Part shown: one piece after another, positions 1-8,584 of the stretch | Layout: each line of letters opens with the position of its first letter | Numbering within the stretch: the first letter of the stretch is position 1 | Source: Tigheibacillus halophilus | GTDB taxonomy: Bacteria; Bacillota; Bacilli; Bacillales; Amphibacillaceae | Reading direction: 5' to 3' | Assembly: GCF_042683165.1 (NCBI RefSeq) | Contig: NZ_JBHUIZ010000015.1 | Location: 186,001-250,000, forward strand | Length of the DNA stretch: 64,000 nt | Notes under the pieces: model-generated | Database searches by the model: none | The model's input: the letters and a program-made list of their open reading frames with translations, nothing else | What the model was told of the DNA's origin: nothing | Program-made: the position numbers and the translations under genes

Positions 1-64
1 AAACGCTGCTTGAAATCTAAGAAGATCAAGGTTTACAGCTAAAAAGAATGAAGGAGGAAGTAGA

Positions 65-2476
65 TTGTCTTATGTAGGTAAATCTTTAAAAAGAATCGAA
101 GATGAACGCTTGGTTTCAGGAGAAGGGACATACATCGACGATTTATCTCCTTTGCCGCATATCAAGCATTGTGCCATCCTTCGTAGCCCGCATCCACACG
201 CCATCATTAAAAATATAGATGGAGAAGCAGCGCGGAAATTACCTGGAGTTATTGGTGTTGTCGATGGGAGACAGGTCAAACAACTGACCAGGCCGCTTCC
301 GGTTGGGGTAAATGCGCCTCAAGAATATTTTCCGATTGCTGTTGAAAAGGTGCGCTATGTCGGTGAACCAGTAGCAGTTGTTGTTGCAGAGAACAGGTAT
401 ATTGCTGAAGATGCAATGGAAAAGATAAAGGTTGAATACGAGCCGCTTGAACCAGTTGTCCATATATTGGACGCACTTTCTCAAGAGTCTGCACTGTTAC
501 ACGAAAAGGTGGGAAGCAATATTCTAAACGAACGTAATTTTGACTATGGGGATGTCGATCAAGCGTTTGAAGATGCGGACCATATCATAAAAAGAAAATT
601 TGAATTTCCGAAGGTAAGCGCAACTCCTGTTGAAAATTATGGGGTTATTGCGAACTATACAAGAAGTGAAAAAACCTACACGATTTGGGCAAACTTCCAT
701 GGTCCATTTACGCTTCATTCGGTTATGAAAGCCGCATTGAACGTATCAAGTAATCAACTTCGGATTATTACACCGAAAGATATTGGAGGAAGTTACGGGA
801 TTAAATCAGGTGTTTATCCATACATGGTACTCATAGCGGTTGTTTCCAGAATTGTCGGTGTCCCTGTGAAATGGAATGAAGATAGGCAAGAACATTTAAT
901 GGCAAGTTCCAGTGGCACGGACCGGGTTACGTGGATGGAGGCTGCAGTGAAAAATGACGGAAGAATTTTAGGCCTCAAGATGAAATATGCCGACAATATT
1001 GGAGCTTATATCCGTGCTCCAGAACCTGCATCGCTTTATCGCAACCATTCCAACATAACTGGAGCCTATCGAATCCGAAATGTCAGATTGCAGGCAATTG
1101 CCGTTACGACGAACAAATCACCGACAGGACTCATCAGGGGGTATGGTGGCCCACAGCATTATTTCCCATTGGAGCGAATTGTTAAGACCATCTCAGACAA
1201 GTTAAATATGGATGTTGTGGAAGTGGTGAAGAAAAATTTAATTCAAAAAGATGAGTTTCCATACGTAACTGCATCAGGCGGAATTTATGATAGTGGAGAC
1301 TACCATAAAGCATTGCAATTAGCAGTGGATGCCGTTGACTATCAGGATTTCAGGAGGAAACAAAAAGAGTCCTGGGAGCGTGGAAAGTATTTGGGCATTG
1401 GCTTTGCTAGTATTGTAGAACCATCTGGTTCAAATATGGGATACGTCACTTTAGCCCTAACCCCGGAGGAAAGAGCGAAAGGACTGCCGAAGTCTGGCGC
1501 AGCTGAGGGTGCAAGTGTTTCCATTGATCCAATGGGGGGGATTACCGTTCGAATAAGCACTGTACCAACGGGACAGGGACATGAAACTGTCACAGCGCAA
1601 GTTGTTGCAGATACCCTTGGTGTTGAGCCAGGCATGGTAAAAGTGATCACAGAACTTGATACTGCGACAAGTCCTTGGACAGTTGCTTCGGGAAGTTACT
1701 CAAGCCGCTTTGCTCCAATCGGTTCAAGTGCTGTGTATTTGGCAACACATAAGATCCGATCAAAACTTTTAAAAATCGCAGCGAAACAATTGGGTACAAC
1801 TACGGAAGAGTTAGAAATGAAAAATGGAAAAGTATATAAGCAATCAAATTCTGAAATTAGTATTTCTTTGAAACGTTTAATTGGTACAACACACTGGAAT
1901 CCAGAGGCACTGCCAGAGGGGATGGAACCAGGACTTCATGAATCAGCTTTTTTCTCTTTGCCGACAGCCAAGGCGCCAACAGAATTGGATACCGTCAATG
2001 GTTCTGTAACCTATGGTTTTGTATTTGATGCTGTCAAGATTGAAGTTGATATTAACACTGGGGAAGTAAAAATACTAGACTACTTCACGGTTCATGATGC
2101 TGGTAAACTATTAAATCCAAAGATTGCAAACGGACAGATTCTAGGGGGACTTGCACATGGCTTAGGTGCTGCGCTCTATGAAAATCTAGTGTACGACAAA
2201 AACGGTCAATTACTAACTGGAAGTTTCATGGATTACCTTGTTCCAACTGCTACGGAAATACCGAATATCACAATTAAACATATTGAAACACCTAGTCCCT
2301 TGACACCACTTGGTGCAAAGGGGCTGGGGGAAGGAAATACAATGAGTGCACCGGCAGTTATTGCTAATGCAGTAACAGATGCATTAAAACCATTGGGAGT
2401 TACGATTGAAAAGTTACCCCTCTCACCGGATTACATTTGGAATGAAATTCACCAGAAAACAACAGTAGAAGTATAG
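65..2476 (+). CDS. Molybdopterin-binding large subunit of a xanthine dehydrogenase/CO dehydrogenase-family hydroxylase
   Basis: Predicted catalytic subunit (803 residues, normal for the family) of a cytoplasmic molybdenum hydroxylase that inserts a water-derived oxygen into an organic substrate. The start is TTG at 65, preceded by an AAGGAGG ribosome site. The N-terminal a/b-hammerhead domain occupies roughly residues 15-125, and the rest is the Mo-cofactor-binding region. The C-terminal segment LGAKGLGEGNT carries the conserved active-site Glu (about residue 756). The loop that holds the AYRCSFR motif in true form I CO dehydrogenases reads instead GLIRGYGGPQ, so CO is an unlikely substrate. 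It is the first gene of a tight operon with CoxG-like, FAD and 2Fe-2S subunits, an acyl-CoA ligase and an enoyl-CoA hydratase, so the substrate may be an aromatic, heterocyclic or unsaturated acid handled as a CoA ester. Family certain, substrate unknown. Confidence 0.9.
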   Translation: MSYVGKSLKRIEDERLVSGEGTYIDDLSPLPHIKHCAILRSPHPHAIIKNIDGEAARKLPGVIGVVDGRQVKQLTRPLPVGVNAPQEYFPIAVEKVRYVGEPVAVVVAENRYIAEDAMEKIKVEYEPLEPVVHILDALSQESALLHEKVGSNILNERNFDYGDVDQAFEDADHIIKRKFEFPKVSATPVENYGVIANYTRSEKTYTIWANFHGPFTLHSVMKAALNVSSNQLRIITPKDIGGSYGIKSGVYPYMVLIAVVSRIVGVPVKWNEDRQEHLMASSSGTDRVTWMEAAVKNDGRILGLKMKYADNIGAYIRAPEPASLYRNHSNITGAYRIRNVRLQAIAVTTNKSPTGLIRGYGGPQHYFPLERIVKTISDKLNMDVVEVVKKNLIQKDEFPYVTASGGIYDSGDYHKALQLAVDAVDYQDFRRKQKESWERGKYLGIGFASIVEPSGSNMGYVTLALTPEERAKGLPKSGAAEGASVSIDPMGGITVRISTVPTGQGHETVTAQVVADTLGVEPGMVKVITELDTATSPWTVASGSYSSRFAPIGSSAVYLATHKIRSKLLKIAAKQLGTTTEELEMKNGKVYKQSNSEISISLKRLIGTTHWNPEALPEGMEPGLHESAFFSLPTAKAPTELDTVNGSVTYGFVFDAVKIEVDINTGEVKILDYFTVHDAGKLLNPKIANGQILGGLAHGLGAALYENLVYDKNGQLLTGSFMDYLVPTATEIPNITIKHIETPSPLTPLGAKGLGEGNTMSAPAVIANAVTDALKPLGVTIEKLPLSPDYIWNEIHQKTTVEV

Positions 2477-2487
2477 GAGGATTATCA

Positions 2488-2955
2488 ATGAATGGAAAAG
2501 GGAGTATTAAATTACAAGGAAATAAAGAAACGGTATTTACAAGTTTATTAGACCCTGACGTATTGAGGAATTGTATTATGGGTTGTAAAGAACTGATTCA
2601 GCAGGAAGAGAATGTATACAAAGTTGACCTGTCTGTCGGGGTAGCCGCTGTTAAAGGGAAATATGATGCAACCATGCGCTTGGCAGACGTCAGTGTACCT
2701 GAAAGCTACAAATTAATCGTCCATGGTGAAGGCGGACCAGGGTTTGTGGATGCGGAGGCTGAAATCCATCTGGTCGATGTAGATGACTCCAAGACGGAAT
2801 TAACATATACGTACGAAGCGCAAGTTGGTGGCAAAGTAGCCGCTATCGGTCAACGGATGTTAGGCGGAGTGGCGAAATTAATTATTAATGACTTCTTTAA
2901 AAAGATAAAAAAAGAGTTGGAGAGAATGAATGCCTTGGAAGGAGAACTTCACTAA
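2488..2955 (+). CDS. CoxG-like SRPBCC protein (carbon monoxide dehydrogenase subunit G family)
   Basis: 155-residue soluble protein of the START/SRPBCC fold, similar to CoxG. CoxG proteins accompany Mo hydroxylases and are thought to help assemble, anchor or deliver the enzyme or its cofactors. The sequence shows the usual order: a strand-rich N-terminus (GSIKLQGNKETVFTSLLDPD), the central VKGKYDATMRLADV strand pair, and a C-terminal helix with QVGGKVAAIGQRMLGG. Many CoxG proteins carry a C-terminal membrane helix; this one ends after an acidic/basic helix and lacks it, so it is predicted to be soluble. It starts 11 bases after the large subunit with a good GGAGG site and overlaps the next gene by one base (TAATG), which implies translational coupling. 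Confidence 0.85.
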   Translation: MNGKGSIKLQGNKETVFTSLLDPDVLRNCIMGCKELIQQEENVYKVDLSVGVAAVKGKYDATMRLADVSVPESYKLIVHGEGGPGFVDAEAEIHLVDVDDSKTELTYTYEAQVGGKVAAIGQRMLGGVAKLIINDFFKKIKKELERMNALEGELH

Positions 2956-3827
2956 TGAAACCAGCAGTCTTTTCCTATTTATGTCCATCGACGCTAGAAG
3001 AAACAATAGATATGTTAACAGAATATGGAGATGAAGGGAAGATCATTGCAGGTGGTCAAAGTTTTGTGCCCATTTTAAATATGCGTATGTCAGAACCAGA
3101 ATATTTAATTGACATTCACCAACTGGAGGAATTACGAGGAATTCGTTTGGAAGGTGAATCTGTAAAAATTGGTGCACTGACAACGCAAAGGGAGTTAGAA
3201 AAAAATACGTTGATTATGGAATGTTTTCCGGTTCTAAAAGAAGCAGTCAGATTTATTGGCCACGTCCAAACCAGGAATCGTGGAACAGTTGGAGGCAGCT
3301 TGGCACATGCAGACCCGAGCGCAGAATTGCCATTATCCTTTCTGGCACTGAATGCTGAAATCATCGTACAAAGCACTAGCGATGAAAGAATAGCCGATAT
3401 TAATGAATTTTTCCTAACGTATTTAACAACAGACATGATGCCAGACGAAATATTGACAGAGATTCAAGTACCACTGAACCAACCAAAAGGTTATGCATTT
3501 GAAGAATTTAGCAGAAGACATGGGGATTTTGCTTTAGTCTCAGTTGTTTGTCTCTTATCGACTGATGAAGCAGGGAAAATTGAAAGTGTGCGCTTGGCAC
3601 TAGGGGGAATTGATGCGGTTCCAGTTTTGGCCGACGAAGCAATGGATTTTCTTGCTGGAAAAGAACCTGCAGAGAAAGTCCTGGAAGAAGCCGCGGAATT
3701 AGCAATTGAAAATGCCGATCCTGATGAGGATTTGCATGCGTCTGTAGATTATCGCTTGCATTTAGCAAAAACACTTACAAAGAAAGCCATACAGAAAGCA
3801 TACAACCGCGCGAGAGGAGGAGAATAA
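2955..3827 (+). CDS. FAD-binding medium subunit of the molybdenum hydroxylase (CoxM-like)
   Basis: 290-residue flavoprotein subunit that passes electrons from the 2Fe-2S centres to the acceptor. Both family FAD-binding motifs are visible: IIAGGQSFVPILNMRM near residues 31-46 and the TRNRGTVGGSLAHADP loop near residues 107-122. It ends in a CO_deh_flav_C-type domain (KIESVRLALGGIDAVPVLA onward). It lacks the 4Fe-4S insertion found in the beta subunit of 4-hydroxybenzoyl-CoA reductase, which argues against that enzyme even though CoA-ester enzymes lie next door. It is coupled by one-base overlaps to the genes on both sides. Confidence 0.9.
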   Translation: MKPAVFSYLCPSTLEETIDMLTEYGDEGKIIAGGQSFVPILNMRMSEPEYLIDIHQLEELRGIRLEGESVKIGALTTQRELEKNTLIMECFPVLKEAVRFIGHVQTRNRGTVGGSLAHADPSAELPLSFLALNAEIIVQSTSDERIADINEFFLTYLTTDMMPDEILTEIQVPLNQPKGYAFEEFSRRHGDFALVSVVCLLSTDEAGKIESVRLALGGIDAVPVLADEAMDFLAGKEPAEKVLEEAAELAIENADPDEDLHASVDYRLHLAKTLTKKAIQKAYNRARGGE

Positions 3828-4315
3828 TGGGAGAGGTTGCACAGGTTCAAATGAGCAAAGTTTCCTTAACAGTTAACGGCAGAGTAATGGAAAAATATGT
3901 AGAACCTCGAAAGCTGTTAAGTGATTTTATTCGTGAAGATCTCGCACTTACAGGAACGCATGTGGGATGTGAACATGGGGTCTGCGGTTCATGTACAGTA
4001 TTATTTAATGGATCGGCGATAAGAAGTTGTCTTATGTTTGCCGTACAAGCAAATGGTTCGGAAATCAAAACTGTTGAGGGTTTGGTCGAAAGCGGAGAGA
4101 TGAGTACATTACAAGAAGCATTTATTGATTCGCACGGCTTACAATGTGGGTTCTGTACACCGGGTATTTTAATGTCGGCCTACGAGATGTTACAGAATGA
4201 CACTAGACCGTCAAGAGAAGAAATTAAAGAGGTACTTTCTGGCCATCTGTGCCGTTGCACAGGATATGAAGGAATTATTAAAGCGATTGAAAAAGCATTT
4301 GATAGAAAAAAGTGA
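3827..4315 (+). CDS. 2Fe-2S small subunit of the molybdenum hydroxylase (CoxS-like)
   Basis: 162-residue electron-transfer subunit with two [2Fe-2S] clusters. The N-terminal plant-ferredoxin-type cluster is marked by CEHGVCGSC plus a downstream Cys (IRSCLMF). The C-terminal all-helical cluster is marked by LQCGFCTPGILMS and GHLCRCTGYEGI. All eight expected cysteines are present. The ATG at 3827 overlaps the stop of the FAD subunit; an alternative ATG at 3851 would remove eight residues. With the large and FAD subunits it completes the usual heterotrimer. Confidence 0.92.
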   Translation: MGEVAQVQMSKVSLTVNGRVMEKYVEPRKLLSDFIREDLALTGTHVGCEHGVCGSCTVLFNGSAIRSCLMFAVQANGSEIKTVEGLVESGEMSTLQEAFIDSHGLQCGFCTPGILMSAYEMLQNDTRPSREEIKEVLSGHLCRCTGYEGIIKAIEKAFDRKK

Positions 4316-4327
4316 GGGGTGGATAGT

Positions 4328-5875
4328 GTGGACCTTGGCAGGATATTTGAATCATCAGTAAGTCGTTTTCCTGAAAATATTGCAATTGTGGACGAGGACA
4401 GAAGGTACACTTATCGAGAATTCGATAGTGAAATCAATAAACTGGCTGTCTCAATGCAAAAACTTGGCATTGAAAAAGGGGACCGTGTTGTCATCATTTT
4501 AAAAAATCGACTGGAAACGGTTGCATTTTATTGGGCAATCCAAAAGATTGGTGCAGTATTCACACCTATTAATTTTCGATTATCTTCAGAAGAAGTTTCA
4601 TATTGTGTAGACAATGCAGAGGCAAAAGCGGTTGTTTATGAACCAACTAGTGAAGATGCGGCAGTCAATGGTAGTTTTACGGATAATCCTATACTTATCA
4701 GCGTCTTGGGTGCCCGGGGAGGTGACACTACGTACAAGAAAATGTTAAAACAGGAGAATGAAGACTATCATATACCAAATATTGACATTAATGATATATG
4801 TCTTATGTTATATACTTCAGGGACAACTGGGAAACCAAAAGGGGTTCCGCGTACCCATTTGAACGAGTATAGCGCAGCAACTGCACATATTATTCAAAAT
4901 CGCTATAGTACGCATGAAAGTACAATAGGCGCAATGCCACTTTACCATACAATGGGTATGCGTTCCTTAGTATCGATGGGACTACTAAACGGGAAGTTGG
5001 TTATGACACCTGATTATAGCATTGAAAACACATTGGAAATTCTAGAAAGAGAACGCATTACTTGTGTCTATCTTATTCCAACTATTTTCCACGATCTTGT
5101 CCATAACAAGGATTTTAACAAGCGAAATTTACGGAACCTTAAAAAAATTGGATATGCTGGTGCTGCTATGACAACTGAACTAACAGAAAAATGCTTTGAA
5201 AAGTTCAAGCCAGAGGTATTTGTTAATCATTATGGAAGTACAGAAGTCTATACCTTTTCCATTTGTGATTATCTTGATAAAAAACCAGCGTGTGCCGGCA
5301 AGGCTGGTTTCCACCAGCAATTACGTTTGGTCACACCAGACCCACTGGGAAATGTAGGCCCGAATGATTTAGTTCCTACAGGTGAACCGGGAGAGATTAT
5401 TGTAAATATAGATTCATTGGAGGCGTTTAAAGGCTACTGGAAAAGACCAGATGCCAATAAAAAAGCCATTCGCTTTGGGTGGTATTTCACAGGTGATATG
5501 GGAGTCCTTGATGAAGATGGGGATTTATATGTTGTTGGTCGGGTGGACGATATGATTATCTCGGGAGGAGAAAATATCCATCCCTTGGAAGTGGAGGATG
5601 TACTTTCAGCCCATCCGGATGTTCGTGAAGTGACAATTGTTGGCATTCCGGATAGTCGCTGGGGTCAAAAAGTGGTTGCTTACATTGTACCAGAAAATAA
5701 AGAACTAACTTCTGAAGAACTGGATAGTTATTGCAGTAATTCAAATAAGCTGGCTAATTTCAAACGCCCAAGGGAGTATCGTTTTGTGGATGAGATACCA
5801 AAAAGTCCAGTAGGAAAGATTTTAAGAAGAGTTTTAAAAGAAACTTATCAAGAGGATATAAAGGAGAGTGTATAA
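4328..5875 (+). CDS. Acyl-CoA synthetase (AMP-dependent, class I adenylate-forming)
   Basis: About 515-residue ligase that activates a carboxylic acid with ATP and CoA. The AMP-binding signature LMLYTSGTTGKPKGVPRTH is intact. The later motifs NHYGSTEVY, WYFTGDMG and VGRVDDMIISGGENIHP are intact, and the C-terminal catalytic lysine motif reads PKSPVGKILRR. The frame is open from a GTG at 4319, but the GAGGGG ribosome site at 4314-4319 fits the GTG at 4328 better, so that start is preferred. It lies just after the 2Fe-2S subunit and overlaps the hydratase region, which places it in the same operon. It probably primes the operon's substrate or product as a CoA thioester. The acid cannot be named from sequence alone. 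Confidence 0.88.
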   Translation: MDLGRIFESSVSRFPENIAIVDEDRRYTYREFDSEINKLAVSMQKLGIEKGDRVVIILKNRLETVAFYWAIQKIGAVFTPINFRLSSEEVSYCVDNAEAKAVVYEPTSEDAAVNGSFTDNPILISVLGARGGDTTYKKMLKQENEDYHIPNIDINDICLMLYTSGTTGKPKGVPRTHLNEYSAATAHIIQNRYSTHESTIGAMPLYHTMGMRSLVSMGLLNGKLVMTPDYSIENTLEILERERITCVYLIPTIFHDLVHNKDFNKRNLRNLKKIGYAGAAMTTELTEKCFEKFKPEVFVNHYGSTEVYTFSICDYLDKKPACAGKAGFHQQLRLVTPDPLGNVGPNDLVPTGEPGEIIVNIDSLEAFKGYWKRPDANKKAIRFGWYFTGDMGVLDEDGDLYVVGRVDDMIISGGENIHPLEVEDVLSAHPDVREVTIVGIPDSRWGQKVVAYIVPENKELTSEELDSYCSNSNKLANFKRPREYRFVDEIPKSPVGKILRRVLKETYQEDIKESV

Positions 5876-5876
5876 C

Positions 5877-6671
5877 ATGGTTAACAATATTACACAGGAA
5901 TGGGATCATCTTACAGTAGATAAAAATTTAGAGGAGCAGACAGCCACAATTACATTGGACCGTCCTGAAAAAATGAATACACTTAGCTTTATTGCGCGTT
6001 CCCATCTATCTCAAATTTTCGATGATCTAAACAACGATAATGATGTAAGGGTTATCATTATAAAAGGGGCTGGGGAAAAGGCATTTACGTCTGGTGGAAA
6101 CATTGCTCAGTTTATGGAAAGACATCCCGTAGAGCTCTCTGAACTGCATATAAATGTTGCTGCACCAGAACGGTCTCCAAAGCCAGTTATTGCGCAATTA
6201 CAAGGATATACATTTGGGGTCGGGCTTGAAATTGCATTGGCATGTGACTTTCGTGTTGCAGCAGACAACACATTAATTGCTTTACCTGAAATTAATCTTG
6301 GAATGATTCCAGGTAGTGGAGGATCGCAACGTGTAACGAAAATTGCCGGTATTGGAAGAGCAAAAGAAATGATTATGCGTGGAAGAAAAATTCCAGCAGA
6401 AGAAGCACGACAATGGGGGTTACTAACAACAGTAACTGAACCAGAAAACTTGGAAAATGAAACGAATAAAATTGTAAAAGATCTACTATCCAAATCACCG
6501 ATGACCCTTAAGGTTTTAAAACGTGTACTTAATTCAGCTCAAGATTCTACGCTTAGCACAGGAATGGAAATTGAAGGATTTGCGTATGGAATGCTTCGTT
6601 CGACAGATGATTTCAGTGAAGGTGTTCAAGCATTTGGAAACAAAGTGAAACCCGATTTTAAAGGGAAGTGA
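5877..6671 (+). CDS. Enoyl-CoA hydratase/isomerase family protein
   Basis: Crotonase-fold enzyme of about 264 residues that acts on a CoA thioester. The oxyanion-hole strand reads FTSGGNIAQF, the second conserved segment is GYTFGVGLEIALACDFRVAA, and ALPEINLGMIPGSGG follows it. Both usual catalytic-Glu positions can be located (the LEIALACD helix and PEINLGMIPG), as in true hydratases. The open frame can be read from a GTG at 5868, but the AAGGAGAG site at 5861-5867 points to the ATG at 5877, just after the ligase stop. It is the last gene of the Mo-hydroxylase operon and is followed by an intrinsic terminator. Confidence 0.87.
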   Translation: MVNNITQEWDHLTVDKNLEEQTATITLDRPEKMNTLSFIARSHLSQIFDDLNNDNDVRVIIIKGAGEKAFTSGGNIAQFMERHPVELSELHINVAAPERSPKPVIAQLQGYTFGVGLEIALACDFRVAADNTLIALPEINLGMIPGSGGSQRVTKIAGIGRAKEMIMRGRKIPAEEARQWGLLTTVTEPENLENETNKIVKDLLSKSPMTLKVLKRVLNSAQDSTLSTGMEIEGFAYGMLRSTDDFSEGVQAFGNKVKPDFKGK

Positions 6672-6705
6672 ACAACGCAGACAAACAATTGAGAAAAAAG
6701 CTTGG

Positions 6706-6742
6706 AAAGGAAAATCTAGTTGCGTGGATTTTCCTTTCTTTT
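6706..6742 (+). terminator. Intrinsic terminator of the Mo-hydroxylase operon
   Basis: An 11-bp perfect stem (AAAGGAAAATC at 6706-6716 with GATTTTCCTTT at 6727-6737) has a 10-base loop and is followed by CTTTT. It lies 35 bases after the hydratase stop and separates the operon from the transporter gene. Confidence 0.75.
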
Positions 6743-6798
6743 GAATAATTATTAATGGCGGTCCCCAGGCGACATGCACAAATAAAAGGAGGGATTAT

Positions 6799-8043
6799 AT
6801 GAATTCATTTAAACAAAACCTAAAGGATGTACCGAAGCATTTAAATGTGAAAACTGTTACTACAGGTGTTCTCGCAGCAATTTTTGGATGTACTGGCCCC
6901 GCATTAATTATTATTGGAGGAGCAAGGGACGCTGGGCTAACATCAGAACAAATGATTTCTTGGTTGTTCGCAGTTTATTTCTTTGGCAGTTTAATAGGAG
7001 TATATATGGCATTAAAGTATAAACAACCTATTGTAGGAGCCTATTCAATTCCTGGGGCAGTATTAGTTGCTGCAGGACTACAGACTTACACGTTAAACGA
7101 AATATCTGGCGCCTACTTAGCAGCCGGGATTATTGTATTAATTCTGGGTATTAGTGGATTGATCGGGAAGGTTATGAGTTGGATTCCAATTTCAATTGTG
7201 ATGGCGATGATCGTTGGGGCCATGATTAAATTTGGTACTGAAATGATTGTTTCTATACAAGGAGCACCATTAATTGTAGGTGGGGCAATTGTTGCTTACT
7301 TAATATCATCTCGCTTTATCCCCAAATTGCCACCAATATTAATTGCATTTATAGTAGGGTGTGTTTTGGCTTCTTTTACCGGCCAATTCCAAATGGGAGG
7401 AATGGAAACTAATTTGGCTCTTCCGCAAATTTTAATGCCTGCTTTTAACATGGAAGCAATCATCTCTGTTGGTTTACCTCTTGCCTTGTTAGTTATTGGT
7501 GCAGAAAATGCGCAATCTATCGGTGTTTTATTGACAGAAGGCTATAAGCCACCGATTAATAGGATGACAATTATTAGTGGTATTGGTGGGATATTAACCT
7601 CTTTCTTTGGGGGACACAATGCGAATATCGCTGGCCCCATGACAGCTATTTGCGCATCGGAGGAGTCTGGGGAGAAAGAAGGAAGGTATGCTTCTGTTAT
7701 TGTAAATGCCATTTTATTTGGCAGTTTCGGTCTTGTAGCTGGCGTTGCTGTTTCTTTCGTAGTTGCTTTACCAAGTGTACTCGTTGCAACTGTTGCAGGA
7801 TTAGCGATGATTGGGGTGCTGGTCAGTTCTTTACAGACTGCTTTCAGGGAAAAAAAGTTTCAAATCGGGTCGTTTTTTGCATTAATTATCGCCATGTCTG
7901 GAATTAGTTTCTTTGGGGTAAGTGCTCCTTTTTGGGCGTTGATTGGCGGGGTGTTAGTTTCTTTGATTCTTGAAAGCAAAGACGTTAATGTTGGAAGAGT
8001 AGGTGTTGAAAGGGAACAAGGGGAGTTATCACAGACGGTTTGA
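6799..8043 (+). CDS. BenE-type benzoate/H+ symporter family transporter
   Basis: 414-residue integral membrane protein with about 11-12 hydrophobic segments. It carries family-typical stretches such as FGCTGPALIIIGGA near the N-terminus, PIVGAYSIPGAVLVAAG, and GGILTSFFGGHNANIAGPM in the second half. BenE-family members import benzoate or related aromatic acids with protons. A GGAGGG site precedes the ATG at 6799. Although it follows a terminator, it lies next to the Mo-hydroxylase/CoA-ligase operon on the same strand and is the obvious candidate to supply its substrate. Confidence 0.85.
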   Translation: MNSFKQNLKDVPKHLNVKTVTTGVLAAIFGCTGPALIIIGGARDAGLTSEQMISWLFAVYFFGSLIGVYMALKYKQPIVGAYSIPGAVLVAAGLQTYTLNEISGAYLAAGIIVLILGISGLIGKVMSWIPISIVMAMIVGAMIKFGTEMIVSIQGAPLIVGGAIVAYLISSRFIPKLPPILIAFIVGCVLASFTGQFQMGGMETNLALPQILMPAFNMEAIISVGLPLALLVIGAENAQSIGVLLTEGYKPPINRMTIISGIGGILTSFFGGHNANIAGPMTAICASEESGEKEGRYASVIVNAILFGSFGLVAGVAVSFVVALPSVLVATVAGLAMIGVLVSSLQTAFREKKFQIGSFFALIIAMSGISFFGVSAPFWALIGGVLVSLILESKDVNVGRVGVEREQGELSQTV

Positions 8044-8112
8044 ATGACTTTTGCTAGATAAAATGAATATTTTTTAACTAAAATCGGAGAGGAGGTTTGC
8101 TATCCTTTTCAA

Positions 8113-8289
8113 TTATCCAAATTCGGGTCTGACAAAATACTTGTCTACTCGTCTGATTGTCTCCTGTTTGAAAGGTGGAAGGCCTGCATATTGGTCAACC
8201 ACCTTTTTGTTGGGATACCATTCTGGGATCCATTGAGTGGAATTCTGTAATTTAACGAGAGGATTCATGAAGAAATACTTTTCAACAAT
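8113..8289 (-). pseudogene. Unidentified coding relic (minus strand)
   Basis: On the minus strand there is an open stretch of 58 codons with no start that reads like real protein: WIPEWYPNKKVVDQYAGLPP, then FKQETIRRVDKYF and a stop. It is cut off upstream by an in-frame stop and lies in a 540-base gene-free gap. I do not recognise the family. It may be the C-terminal end of a lost gene; chance open frame is the alternative. Confidence 0.3.
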
Positions 8290-8515
8290 CTAACGGATTA
8301 CGGCGATTCAACGGTGGCTTTTCAAAGGGTCTCAGCGCATATACTTTCGGCTCCTGAAGAACAAGCAGAAAAGCAAAATGCGATCTGCAAACAGGAAGGT
8401 ATTTGTATTTGAAATGAGAGAGATTACCCTTGATGTTTATGCCACTGATTATGTAACAAAAGGCAAATGGCCCAGTGCCACTTTTTTCAATCCAGCGCGA
8501 TTACCGATACAATAA
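8251..8515 (+). pseudogene. Unidentified coding relics (plus strand, two short frames)
   Basis: Two adjacent open stretches in the gap between the BenE-type gene and the ureohydrolase: codons at 8251-8412 (including DYGDSTVAFQRVSAHILS) and an ATG-led frame at 8414-8515 (REITLDVYATDYVTKGKWPS, then ATFFNPARLPIQ). They are in different frames and have no ribosome site for the first. They look like pieces of one decayed gene, but the family is not recognisable and they overlap a minus-strand relic, so at most one of the readings is likely to be real. Confidence 0.25.
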
Positions 8516-8554
8516 TAATTGGCACACCTAGTGGCGCACCAATTATTATTGTAT
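8507..8554. repeat. 16-bp perfect inverted repeat
   Basis: ATACAATAATAATTGG (8507-8522) is exactly reverse-complemented at 8539-8554, with a 16-base spacer that is itself partly symmetric (CACCTAGTG). It sits 30 bases beyond the stop of the minus-strand ureohydrolase gene. It could act as its terminator, although no clear T-run follows, or as a relic of a mobile element end. Confidence 0.6.
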
Positions 8555-8584
8555 GATCCGATATCCTGCTATTCTTCTGAAGTT

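Noticed and set aside
1..42. Thirteen open codons ending in TAA at the left edge, possibly the end of an upstream gene
   Set aside because: Too short to identify and other frames are equally possible.
239..1650. Several minus-strand open frames inside the Mo-hydroxylase large-subunit gene
   Set aside because: They lie opposite a clearly conserved coding frame and have no family features or ribosome sites.
65..4315. Reading the Mo-hydroxylase as an aerobic CO dehydrogenase because of the CoxG-like gene
   Set aside because: The AYRCSFR active-site motif of form I CO dehydrogenase is not present in the large subunit.
7650..7907. 85-codon frame within the BenE-type gene
   Set aside because: Alternative frame of a strongly conserved transporter; Cys-rich and without a start context.
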